From positions 1 through 8,330 of the forward strand of contig JACPMD010000086.1 of NCBI GenBank assembly GCA_016186235.1: a DNA stretch of 8,330 nt. Reading direction: 5' to 3'. Under the pieces are notes generated by a model. The model made no database searches and was not told where the DNA came from. It worked only from the letters and a program-made list of their open reading frames with translations. This stretch comes from Candidatus Roizmanbacteria bacterium. GTDB lineage: Bacteria; Patescibacteriota; Microgenomatia; UBA1406; GWC2-37-13. Position numbers and translations under genes: made by a program. Every line of letters begins with the position of its first letter. Position 1 is the first letter of the stretch. Below are positions 1-5,708 of the stretch, one piece after another.

Positions 1-4
1 AGCG

Positions 5-772
5 TTATTTATAAAAACTACGATTGAAAAAATCTACCGTCGCCTTAATTACCTCTTCCCTCCCTCTTTTATCATCTTGAAATCCGTGTTGCCCACCTTT
101 TATCGTTGTTAATTTTCCTCCAACCAATCTTGAGTACTTAATGCTATCTTCATAGGGAACATACGTATCTTTATCTCCGTGGACAAATAAAATAGGTCCT
201 GGAAATTTTTTCAATGCTTCATATGGCTTTATAAATCTCACCTCGTTAAATATTTTTATTCCGAATTTAAATCTGCTATTGCCAATCTGTGTATATCCTA
301 GATTCAAGGCACGCTGAAAGGCTTCTTCTCCAAAATATTTCTTCTTCCATTCAGTTTTTGGAACTAAATATTGTGTAAAGTCTAGACTGGGATTCCACAG
401 GACCAAACCATGGACATATTTCTGATTAAACGATGCAAACAGACTTGCCACGCCTCCACCAAAACTTGCACCCAAAAGACCAATTCTCTTATATCCTCGC
501 TTGACCCATTCAAATACCGTTTCTAAATCTACAAGTTCACCGGCAATCGTTATGTCCTCCTGTGTTTCTTTGCTCTCTCCATGTCCGCGAAAATCAAAAC
601 GAAAACAATCGATACCTTGTGAGGTTAAAGCTGACGACAATTCCACAAAAATTCCCTCTTCATCTTTGTCAGCTGTAATCCCATGGCAAAGAATTACAAT
701 TTTATCGTTCTTTTCTTTTGCCTGATTTAAAATACCAAAGAGCTTTGTGCCGTCTGCTGTATGAAGAATCAT
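5..772 (-). CDS. Alpha/beta hydrolase, S33 / feruloyl-esterase-like
   Basis: A 255-residue soluble alpha/beta hydrolase with no signal peptide, so probably cytoplasmic. The fold is readable in order: oxyanion-hole HG near residues 30-31 (CHGITADKDE), strand-helix FRFDFRGHGES at 57-67, the nucleophile elbow GASFGG with Ser103, the acid Asp202 in HGDKD, and the base His229 in GGQHGF. Length and the order CHGIT...FDFRGHG...SFGG...HGDKD...GGQHGF resemble small cinnamoyl/feruloyl esterases and serine aminopeptidase S33-type hydrolases. The substrate cannot be named; carboxyl-ester hydrolysis is the likely chemistry. The elbow has Ala-Ser-Phe where esterases often have His-Ser-Gln. The ATG at 770-772 was chosen because translation from there opens directly into the first beta strands and no in-frame extension is needed. 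No Shine-Dalgarno is present, and a TATAAT lies 6 bp upstream. The gene is divergent from the small ORF at 886. Family assignment is firm, function is not. Confidence 0.88.
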   Translation of the reverse strand: MILHTADGTKLFGILNQAKEKNDKIVILCHGITADKDEEGIFVELSSALTSQGIDCFRFDFRGHGESKETQEDITIAGELVDLETVFEWVKRGYKRIGLLGASFGGGVASLFASFNQKYVHGLVLWNPSLDFTQYLVPKTEWKKKYFGEEAFQRALNLGYTQIGNSRFKFGIKIFNEVRFIKPYEALKKFPGPILFVHGDKDTYVPYEDSIKYSRLVGGKLTTIKGGQHGFQDDKRGREEVIKATVDFFNRSFYK

Positions 773-778
773 TTTCTA

Positions 779-784
779 ATTATA
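779..784 (-). promoter_or_regulatory. -10 box of the hydrolase gene, leaderless position
   Basis: Read on the minus strand this is a perfect TATAAT, 6 bp before the ATG at 772. A start site about 7 nt downstream would fall on the start codon itself. There is no good -35 hexamer at 17 bp; that place is occupied by the loop of the 790-817 inverted repeat. The assignment rests on the -10 match and position only. Confidence 0.45.
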
Positions 785-789
785 AGAAT

Positions 790-817
790 GTGCGAACCAT
801 TTATTTTAGGTTCGCAC
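790..817. repeat. Perfect 9-bp inverted repeat (operator or terminator-like hairpin)
   Basis: GTGCGAACC (790-798), a 10-nt AT-rich spacer, and GGTTCGCAC (809-817) form a perfect inverted repeat. On the plus strand it is followed by CTTTTTAA, so as RNA it looks like an intrinsic terminator for rightward transcripts, but no rightward gene ends here. On the minus strand it has no U tract and lies directly upstream of the hydrolase -10 box. The arm centres are 19 bp apart, close to two helical turns, which would suit a dimeric DNA-binding protein. Either an operator or a terminator stopping antisense transcription from the hydrolase gene is possible. Confidence 0.6.
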
Positions 818-843
818 CTTTTTAAGGTACCAAATTATAATTC

Positions 844-873
844 TTGAAATTATCGCTCCGCTCTAATTATACG
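844..873 (+). promoter_or_regulatory. Sigma-70-type promoter for the small ORF
   Basis: TTGAAA at 844-849, an 18-bp spacer and TATACG at 868-873 form a plausible housekeeping promoter. The expected start is near 880, six or so bases before the ATG at 886. This argues against the earlier in-frame TTG at 844, which would sit inside the promoter. Confidence 0.5.
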
Positions 874-885
874 AAACATTTAGCA

Positions 886-1026
886 ATGGATAACTGCAAA
901 ATAGTATGTATGGCTAAAATTGAAAAAGATGAGAAATTTCTAGGAATTAAAAAGGAAACGATTAAAAAATGGGGTTTGATCGGACTTGTAGCTGTGGGGC
1001 TTCTGGGATTAATTTCGTTATTATAA
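886..1026 (+). CDS. Small single-span membrane protein, unknown
   Basis: I do not recognise this short gene. From the ATG at 886 it encodes 46 residues; from the in-frame ATG at 910 it encodes 38 (starting MAKIEKDEKF). The N-terminal half is charged and Lys-rich (IEKDEKFLGIKKETIKKWG). The C-terminus is one hydrophobic segment, LIGLVAVGLLGLISLL, ending at the TAA, so the peptide would sit in the membrane with its charged part inside. Neither start has a Shine-Dalgarno. The 886 start is preferred only because it lies just after a predicted transcription start, while 910 gives a more natural N-terminus. It has its own promoter and stands alone between two minus-strand genes, tail to tail with the HIT gene 27 bp away. 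A spurious ORF is possible, but the clean charged-then-hydrophobic pattern and a promoter in the right place argue for a real gene. Confidence 0.5.
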   Translation: MDNCKIVCMAKIEKDEKFLGIKKETIKKWGLIGLVAVGLLGLISLL

Positions 1027-1053
1027 CTCTTTCTTCTTTACACAAACTCTTTC

Positions 1054-1458
1054 TCATAAAGTTTCTACCGCTTGAAGTATTGTATCGGCGATCTTTTTCA
1101 TATCTTCTTTAGATATCTGTTTTACGTCTGGAACAAACGATGTATCTTCGTGTGTACGCGGAAGAATGTGTACATGGGCATGCGCTATTTCTAACCCATG
1201 AGTGACATAGGTAATAAAAAAAGGCGAAAGCGCGATCTTAATTGCCTTAGTCAATTTTAAAACCGCCATCCAATACTCATCAAAGTTTGGAATATCATAT
1301 ACCCATTGGTAATGCTTTTTAGGAATAAGAAGACTATGACCTTTGGTTCTCGGATAAATATCGAGAAATCCAAAAAACTCATCGTCTTCATAGACTTTAT
1401 AACTCGGAGCTTCTCCTTTGATAATTTTGCAGAAAACACACATTTCCGTAGGATTCAT
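1054..1458 (-). CDS. HIT-family (histidine triad) nucleotide-binding hydrolase
   Basis: A 134-residue HIT-domain protein of usual length. The N-terminus CVFCKIIKGEAPSYKVYEDD is the standard HIT opening, with a CxxC (Cys7, Cys10) that binds zinc in many bacterial members. FLDIYPRTKGHSLLIPKKHY (31-50) is the core sheet region. The triad is HAHVHIL with His93, His95 and His97, followed by PR. HIT proteins of the Hint branch hydrolyse phosphoramidates or other phosphate linkages on nucleoside 5'-monophosphates; His95 would be the nucleophile and the exact substrate cannot be told. ATG 1458 is annotated; the in-frame ATG at 1443 (Met6, directly before CVFC) is an equally good start. The stop is TGA. 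The gene is divergent from the glycolytic operon with 62 bp between the starts, and the two promoters overlap. Confidence 0.93.
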   Translation of the reverse strand: MNPTEMCVFCKIIKGEAPSYKVYEDDEFFGFLDIYPRTKGHSLLIPKKHYQWVYDIPNFDEYWMAVLKLTKAIKIALSPFFITYVTHGLEIAHAHVHILPRTHEDTSFVPDVKQISKEDMKKIADTILQAVETL

Positions 1459-1468
1459 GTTAAAGTGT

Positions 1469-1474
1469 AATATA
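1469..1474 (-). promoter_or_regulatory. Putative -10 box of the HIT gene
   Basis: On the minus strand TATATT ends 10 bp before the ATG at 1458, predicting a leader of about 3-4 nt. The -35 at 17 bp (TTTTAA) is weak. Its spacer overlaps the TTGACA of the divergent aldolase promoter. Confidence 0.35.
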
Positions 1475-1485
1475 TCAAACTTCTC

Positions 1486-1515
1486 TTGACATTAAAATAA
1501 CAGGAGGTGTATGAT
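1486..1515 (+). promoter_or_regulatory. Strong promoter of the aldolase operon, leaderless position
   Basis: TTGACA (1486-1491, consensus), an 18-bp spacer and TATGAT (1510-1515) form a strong sigma-70-like promoter. Only 5 bp (AGGGT) separate it from the ATG at 1521, so transcription should begin at or within a base of the start codon. A good Shine-Dalgarno-like AGGAGG (1502-1507) lies inside the promoter spacer, so it would not be in the transcript. It would also sit 13 nt from the ATG, too far for normal pairing. Confidence 0.7.
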
Positions 1516-1520
1516 AGGGT

Positions 1521-2525
1521 ATGAAGAAATCATTTCTTCATGAGACTGCTCAAAAAATGGTATCGCGAGCTATCCTCGCAGCAGATGAAAGTACTTCCAC
1601 CATTAAAAAGCGGTTGGCGACGATTGGAATCGAATCTACTCCGGAAGTGAACAGACAATACAGACAACTTCTTTTTACAGCAGACGGCATCGAAAACTAT
1701 GTAAGTGGTGTAATCTTGTATGACGAAACGATTCGCCAGTCAACCGATGGCAGCATTCCTTTTGCAACGCTTCTTGAAAAAAAAGGTATTGTCCCAGGGA
1801 TAAAAGTCGATAAAGGCACTGTGGCCGTTTCGACACTTGGCGTTGATAAATTTACTCAAGGACTCGATGGACTCGCAAAAAGACTCGAAGAATACAAAGA
1901 ATTTGGGGCAAAATTCGCCAAATGGAGAGCAGTTTATACCATAAGCGATGGCTCACCCACCGAAACGATCATAGAAAGAAATGCCCAGGACCTTGCTCTT
2001 TACGCTGTTCTCTGCCAAGAGGCTGGCATTGTGCCGATTGTTGAGCCAGAAGTACTCATGGATGGAAATCATTCGATCGATCAAGACAAAGCGGTCAGCG
2101 AAAAAGTGCTTAAGACAGTTTTTAACTGGCTCGCCAGCTATGGCGTTGATCCTGAAGGAATAATCCTTAAACCAAATATGATAACTTCGGGAAAAAATCA
2201 CTCACAGCAAGCATCAATTGAAGAAGTTGCTGAAATAACGGTTCAAGTTCTAAAAAAAACTGTTCCCCACAATGTACCAGGTATTGCGTTTCTCTCCGGC
2301 GGTCAAAGCCCAGAACTGGCGACGACTCATTTGAATGAAATAAATAAAATAAGAAAGAAAAACCAATCTGAATATCCTTGGAGAATTACCGCTTCGTACG
2401 GAAGAGCTCTGCAAGGTGAAGCATTAGAAGCGTGGTCAGGAAAAAAGGAAAATGTTCAAAAAGCCCAAAAAGTATTTTTAACCAGGGCAGAAAAAGTATA
2501 TAAGGCGAGTAAGGGCCAGTTGTAA
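1521..2525 (+). CDS. Class I fructose-bisphosphate aldolase, eukaryote-like
   Basis: A 334-residue class I aldolase, cleaving or condensing fructose 1,6-bisphosphate to or from glyceraldehyde 3-phosphate and dihydroxyacetone phosphate through a lysine Schiff base. It aligns with the plant/animal-type enzyme: AADEST (Asp22), GVILYDET (63-70), GIKVDKG with Lys95, FAKWRAVYT with Lys134 and Arg136, PIVEPE with Glu175, ILKPNM with the Schiff-base Lys217, FLSGGQS with Ser259, and SYGRALQ with Arg295. All the catalytic and phosphate-binding residues I can place against the muscle enzyme are kept. It is slightly shorter than the animal enzyme, mainly at the two ends. It begins the fba-glpX-gap-pgk operon; the next gene starts 2 bp after its stop. 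The start is fixed by the promoter 5 bp upstream. The usual STGTI at the N-terminus reads STSTI here, and nothing is visibly broken. Symbols for class I genes vary, so none is given. Confidence 0.96.
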   Translation: MKKSFLHETAQKMVSRAILAADESTSTIKKRLATIGIESTPEVNRQYRQLLFTADGIENYVSGVILYDETIRQSTDGSIPFATLLEKKGIVPGIKVDKGTVAVSTLGVDKFTQGLDGLAKRLEEYKEFGAKFAKWRAVYTISDGSPTETIIERNAQDLALYAVLCQEAGIVPIVEPEVLMDGNHSIDQDKAVSEKVLKTVFNWLASYGVDPEGIILKPNMITSGKNHSQQASIEEVAEITVQVLKKTVPHNVPGIAFLSGGQSPELATTHLNEINKIRKKNQSEYPWRITASYGRALQGEALEAWSGKKENVQKAQKVFLTRAEKVYKASKGQL

Positions 2526-2527
2526 TT

Positions 2528-3475
2528 ATGGATAGAAATCTTGCTCTCGAGTTCGTCCGCGTAACAGAAGCAGCGGCAATTTCTTCAGCCGAATGGATTG
2601 GGCGAGGCGATAAACACAAAGCCGATCAAGCAGCGGTTGACGCCATGCGTTCTCGTTTAAATCAAATAGAATTCACAGGAACGGTAGTGATTGGTGAAGG
2701 GAAAAAGGATGAGGCTCCGGAACTTTATACGGGTGAAAGAGTTGGCAAAGGAAAAAATCCCCATATGGACCTTGCAGTTGATCCTCTCGAATGTACTGAC
2801 AGCGTCGCTCACGGAAGATATAATGCAATCTCTGTAATCGTCGCCGGAGCAAAAAACTCACTTCTCCACGCGCCTGATACCTATATGGAAAAATTAGCGG
2901 TCGGGCCAGAGGCAAAAAATGTTATCGACCTTGACGCTCCGGTGAAAGATACGATTAAAAAAGTCGCAAAAGCTTTGGGAAAAACAGTGAATGAGGTTAC
3001 TGTTTTGGTGCTCGACCGCGAGAGACATGCCAAGTTAATTAACGATATAAGGAAAGTCGGAGCCAGGGTAAGATTGATTACTGATGGAGATGTTGCCGGA
3101 GCAATTGCTCCTTGTCTCTCCGATTCGAATATCGATATCCTTATGGGAATTGGCGCAAGCGCCGAGGCTGTCTTAGCTGCAACTGCGATTAAAATTCTTG
3201 GCGGCGAAATACTTTGCAGATTCAAACCGCTCAAAGAATCCCATCTTGAGGAAATTAAAAAAGCCGGAATCAAAAACCTCGAAACCATTTATTCTTCAGA
3301 AGGTCTGGTAAAAGGAAAACAGCTTACATTTACTGCAACAGGAGTCATCGAAGGGCCACTTCTTAAAGGAGTGGAATTTAGAAAAGACACTATCGTTACA
3401 CACTCTATCGTTATTCGTGCAACCTCGGGTACGGTTCGATATATAACCACTCACCATCACTACAGAAGAATTTAG
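2528..3475 (+). CDS. glpX: Fructose-1,6-bisphosphatase class II (GlpX type)
   Basis: A 315-residue GlpX-family phosphatase, removing the 1-phosphate of fructose 1,6-bisphosphate to give fructose 6-phosphate; some relatives also take sedoheptulose 1,7-bisphosphate. Recognisable blocks are KADQAAVDAMR (31-41), VVIGEGKKDEAPELYTGE (53-70), DLAVDPLE (81-88), HAPDTYMEKLAVGP (114-127), RVRLITDGDVAGAI (180-193), GVIEGPLLKGVEF (272-284) and THSIVIRATSGTVRYI (291-306). Metal ligands match E. coli GlpX in residue and number: Asp33, Glu57, Asp85, Glu88, Glu213. Two active-site loops differ from what is usual: the EGT after Asp85 is ECT (Cys89), and the GGAPEG around Glu213 reads GASAEA. The start is the only good ATG, 2 bp after the aldolase stop, with no Shine-Dalgarno, suggesting translational coupling. 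Placement between aldolase and GAPDH points to gluconeogenic or pentose-phosphate-feeding flux. Family assignment is firm; strict substrate choice is not. Confidence 0.94.
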   Translation: MDRNLALEFVRVTEAAAISSAEWIGRGDKHKADQAAVDAMRSRLNQIEFTGTVVIGEGKKDEAPELYTGERVGKGKNPHMDLAVDPLECTDSVAHGRYNAISVIVAGAKNSLLHAPDTYMEKLAVGPEAKNVIDLDAPVKDTIKKVAKALGKTVNEVTVLVLDRERHAKLINDIRKVGARVRLITDGDVAGAIAPCLSDSNIDILMGIGASAEAVLAATAIKILGGEILCRFKPLKESHLEEIKKAGIKNLETIYSSEGLVKGKQLTFTATGVIEGPLLKGVEFRKDTIVTHSIVIRATSGTVRYITTHHHYRRI

Positions 3476-3493
3476 TAGAATCGAAGTATAACC

Positions 3494-4507
3494 ATGAAAA
3501 GAATAAAAGTTGGCTTAAATGGTTTTGGTCGTATTGGAAGGGCTTTCACCCGGATTGCGCTTAATCGAAACAGCTTTGACTTTGTTGCTATAAATACACG
3601 AAGTACTTCAAACAAAATGATGGCGTATCTTTTGAAGTATGATTCAGTCTATCGAACCTATAACAAAGAAGTGAAAGAAGAGAATGATGGTTTAACTATT
3701 GGTGGGCTAAAAATATTAACCTCTCAGTTTGAAGACCCGACACAAATTCCCTGGGATACATACCAAATAGATGTAGTCGTAGACGCAACCGGCGCTTTCA
3801 GCAAAAAAGAAGACCTCAAGAAACACATAAGAGGAACGGTAAAAAAAGTCATCCTCACGGCTCCTTCCAAAGACGAAGAAACGCCTCATCTTGTCCTGGG
3901 AGTGAATGACAGTTCCTTTGATTTTGCTACCTGCGACGTCGTCTCAAACTGCTCCTGCACTACCAATTGCGCATCGCCTATGTTCAAGATTCTTGATGAT
4001 AATTTTAAAATCACTTCAGGATTCTTAACGACTTCACACGCGTATACTCATACTCAACCGCTGCTCGACGATACGGGGAAGTCGCCTGATCGATCCCGCG
4101 CTGCGGCATTAAATATCGTCCCAACATCAACTGGCGCCGCAAAAGCGGTTATTAAAACGCTTCCCCACCTTGCAGGAAAAATCGACGGGATGGCGGTAAG
4201 AGTTCCTGTCCCTACTGTTTCTTTTTCCGATATTTCTGTCGTAGTCGAGAAGTCAACAAGAGTAGAAGAAGTAAATCAAGCATTCAAAAACGCATCCGAG
4301 TCAACAATGAAAGGAATCCTCGCATATCAGACTGAAATTCTTGTCTCTTCCGATTATATCGGCTCTCCTTATTCAGTCATATTCGACGCAAATTACACAA
4401 AAGTTATTAATGGCATTTTTGTTAAGGTATTCGGATGGTACGACAACGAATGGGGATATTCCACGAGACTCGTCGACTTGGTTGAAAAGATTGCTGATTT
4501 CTGCTAA
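3494..4507 (+). CDS. gap: Glyceraldehyde-3-phosphate dehydrogenase, possibly NADP-preferring
   Basis: A 337-residue type I GAPDH interconverting glyceraldehyde 3-phosphate and 1,3-bisphosphoglycerate with NAD(P). The Rossmann motif is NGFGRIGR (9-16). The catalytic centre is SNCSCTTNC with Cys155, and the base is His182 in TSHAYTHTQ. PTSTGAAKAV (210-219), GMAVRVPVPTVS (232-243) and GWYDNEWGYSTR (314-325) are standard C-terminal blocks. At the end of the second beta strand, where NAD enzymes have ND (Asp32 in the Bacillus stearothermophilus enzyme), this one has NTR (Asn34, Thr35, Arg36). The Leu187-Pro188 pair aligns, without gaps from the catalytic His, with Asp193-Thr194. Loss of this Asp and Pro is known to relax or shift specificity to NADP, so NADP(H) use is inferred. 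It lies 18 bp after glpX and 14 bp before pgk. The ATG has no clear Shine-Dalgarno but is fixed by the KVGLNGFG opening. Confidence 0.95.
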   Translation: MKRIKVGLNGFGRIGRAFTRIALNRNSFDFVAINTRSTSNKMMAYLLKYDSVYRTYNKEVKEENDGLTIGGLKILTSQFEDPTQIPWDTYQIDVVVDATGAFSKKEDLKKHIRGTVKKVILTAPSKDEETPHLVLGVNDSSFDFATCDVVSNCSCTTNCASPMFKILDDNFKITSGFLTTSHAYTHTQPLLDDTGKSPDRSRAAALNIVPTSTGAAKAVIKTLPHLAGKIDGMAVRVPVPTVSFSDISVVVEKSTRVEEVNQAFKNASESTMKGILAYQTEILVSSDYIGSPYSVIFDANYTKVINGIFVKVFGWYDNEWGYSTRLVDLVEKIADFC

Positions 4508-4521
4508 ACTAACAGGCTCGT

Positions 4522-5706
4522 ATGTCTAAAATAACCTACATTGATGAGGCCGATATTGAAAATAAGAGAGTTCTTCTCCGAACAGATTTTGATGTTTCCC
4601 TGAACCCAAATTACACCATTGCCGATGACGCACGCATCAGAAATAATCTTCCAACCATTCATTTCTTACTAAAACATCATAATCGGCTTATTTGCATTGC
4701 CAAACTTGATCGCCCCAAAGGAAGAGAAGTAAAATATTCTATGAGGGTTGTCGTTCAAAGACTGAAACAATATCTTCCTGGCTATAAAATTCGCTTAGTC
4801 GAAGACTTTTTAACAGAAGACAAAGCAACTTTCGAAAAGCAGACAGAAAAAGAAATTTTGATTCTAGAAAACATGCGCTACTATGAAGAAAACAAAAAAA
4901 ATAGCGACGAGTTTGCAAAAAATTTAAGTCTTCTTGCCGATGTATATGTCAATGACGGCTTTGCGATATCTCATCGAAAGGAAGCCTGGGTTGTTGGAGT
5001 ACCAAAATATCTCCCTTCCTATGGAGGTTTGCTTCTCAAAAAAGAAGTTCAAACCATTTCCAGATCGGTAAGAAAACCTAAAAAACCAGTGGTGGCAATA
5101 ATCGGTGGCGCAAAAATTGAGACGAAAATAAACTTTATCAATAAGTTAACCGAAATCGCAGATTACGTCTTAGTCGGAGGCGGACTCGCAAATACATTCT
5201 TATGCGCCCACGGTTACGAGATTGGCAAAAGTTACTGTCAGCTCGAATATGTCAATATGGCAAGAAAACTTCTTCTTTTAGCTTCGCAAAAAAAGACCGC
5301 CGTCATTATTCCTTCGGATGTTGTGATCGGTGATCCTGATAACAGCGAAAACGGAGGAAAAGTGGTAAAAATCGGCCAAATTCCCAAAGGCGCAGTCGCA
5401 TTAGATATTGGTCCTGAAACGCAGGCAAAATTTGGCTCAATTATCGCAAAAGCCAAGACTATCATCTGGAACGGACCGATTGGATATTTTGAAAACCCAG
5501 CGTATCGAAGAGGCACTGACTTTATTTACTATGCGATTTCTGACAATAAAGGAGCGACGACTATTGTTGGCGGAGGCGATACGATTGCTGCAATTTCAAA
5601 AAAAGAGTACCTCGATAAAATCACCCACGTCTCAACCGGCGGTGGTGCCATGCTCGAGTTCATCGAAAAAGGGATTCTCCCCGGCATTGAAGCATTGAAG
5701 AGATAA
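4522..5706 (+). CDS. pgk: Phosphoglycerate kinase
   Basis: A 394-residue, full-length cytoplasmic kinase exchanging phosphate between 1,3-bisphosphoglycerate/ADP and 3-phosphoglycerate/ATP. N-terminal domain: RVLLRTDFDVSLN (16-28, Asp22), DDARIR (35-40, Arg38), LDRPKGR (62-68, Arg63), ENMRYYEENKKN (116-127, Arg119) and SHRKEA (150-155, Arg152). C-terminal nucleotide domain: GGAKIETK (195-202), VGGGLANTFL (218-227), WNGPIGYFE (316-324, Glu324), GGGDT (350-354, Asp353) and STGGGA (371-376). The signature usually reads RVDFNVPL and SHLGRP; here it reads RTDFDVSL and AKLDRP, so the 3-phosphoglycerate-contacting His is Lys60, while the Arg ligands stay. The gene closes the operon and ends 2 bp from the stop of the convergent DUF192 gene. 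The ATG has only a weak AGG upstream. Identity is certain; the substitutions suggest a divergent lineage rather than loss of function, since both domains are otherwise whole. Confidence 0.96.
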   Translation: MSKITYIDEADIENKRVLLRTDFDVSLNPNYTIADDARIRNNLPTIHFLLKHHNRLICIAKLDRPKGREVKYSMRVVVQRLKQYLPGYKIRLVEDFLTEDKATFEKQTEKEILILENMRYYEENKKNSDEFAKNLSLLADVYVNDGFAISHRKEAWVVGVPKYLPSYGGLLLKKEVQTISRSVRKPKKPVVAIIGGAKIETKINFINKLTEIADYVLVGGGLANTFLCAHGYEIGKSYCQLEYVNMARKLLLLASQKKTAVIIPSDVVIGDPDNSENGGKVVKIGQIPKGAVALDIGPETQAKFGSIIAKAKTIIWNGPIGYFENPAYRRGTDFIYYAISDNKGATTIVGGGDTIAAISKKEYLDKITHVSTGGGAMLEFIEKGILPGIEALKR

Positions 5707-5708
5707 TC

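Noticed and set aside
844..885. TTG start at 844 for the small membrane ORF
   Set aside because: The TTG is part of the TTGAAA -35 box of its likely promoter.
1025..1054. 10-bp direct repeat AACTCTTTCT, copies 20 bp apart
   Set aside because: Pyrimidine-rich, low-complexity, only two copies; chance is adequate.
1036..1056. Alternative genetic code with TGA as Gly, extending the HIT protein by 6 residues
   Set aside because: No gene in the window has an internal TGA and the HIT domain is already complete at its TGA.
2881..3288. 135-codon minus-strand open frame inside glpX
   Set aside because: It lies fully inside a clear GlpX gene, has a low-complexity Ile/Ser/Ala composition typical of antisense reading, and shows no domain.
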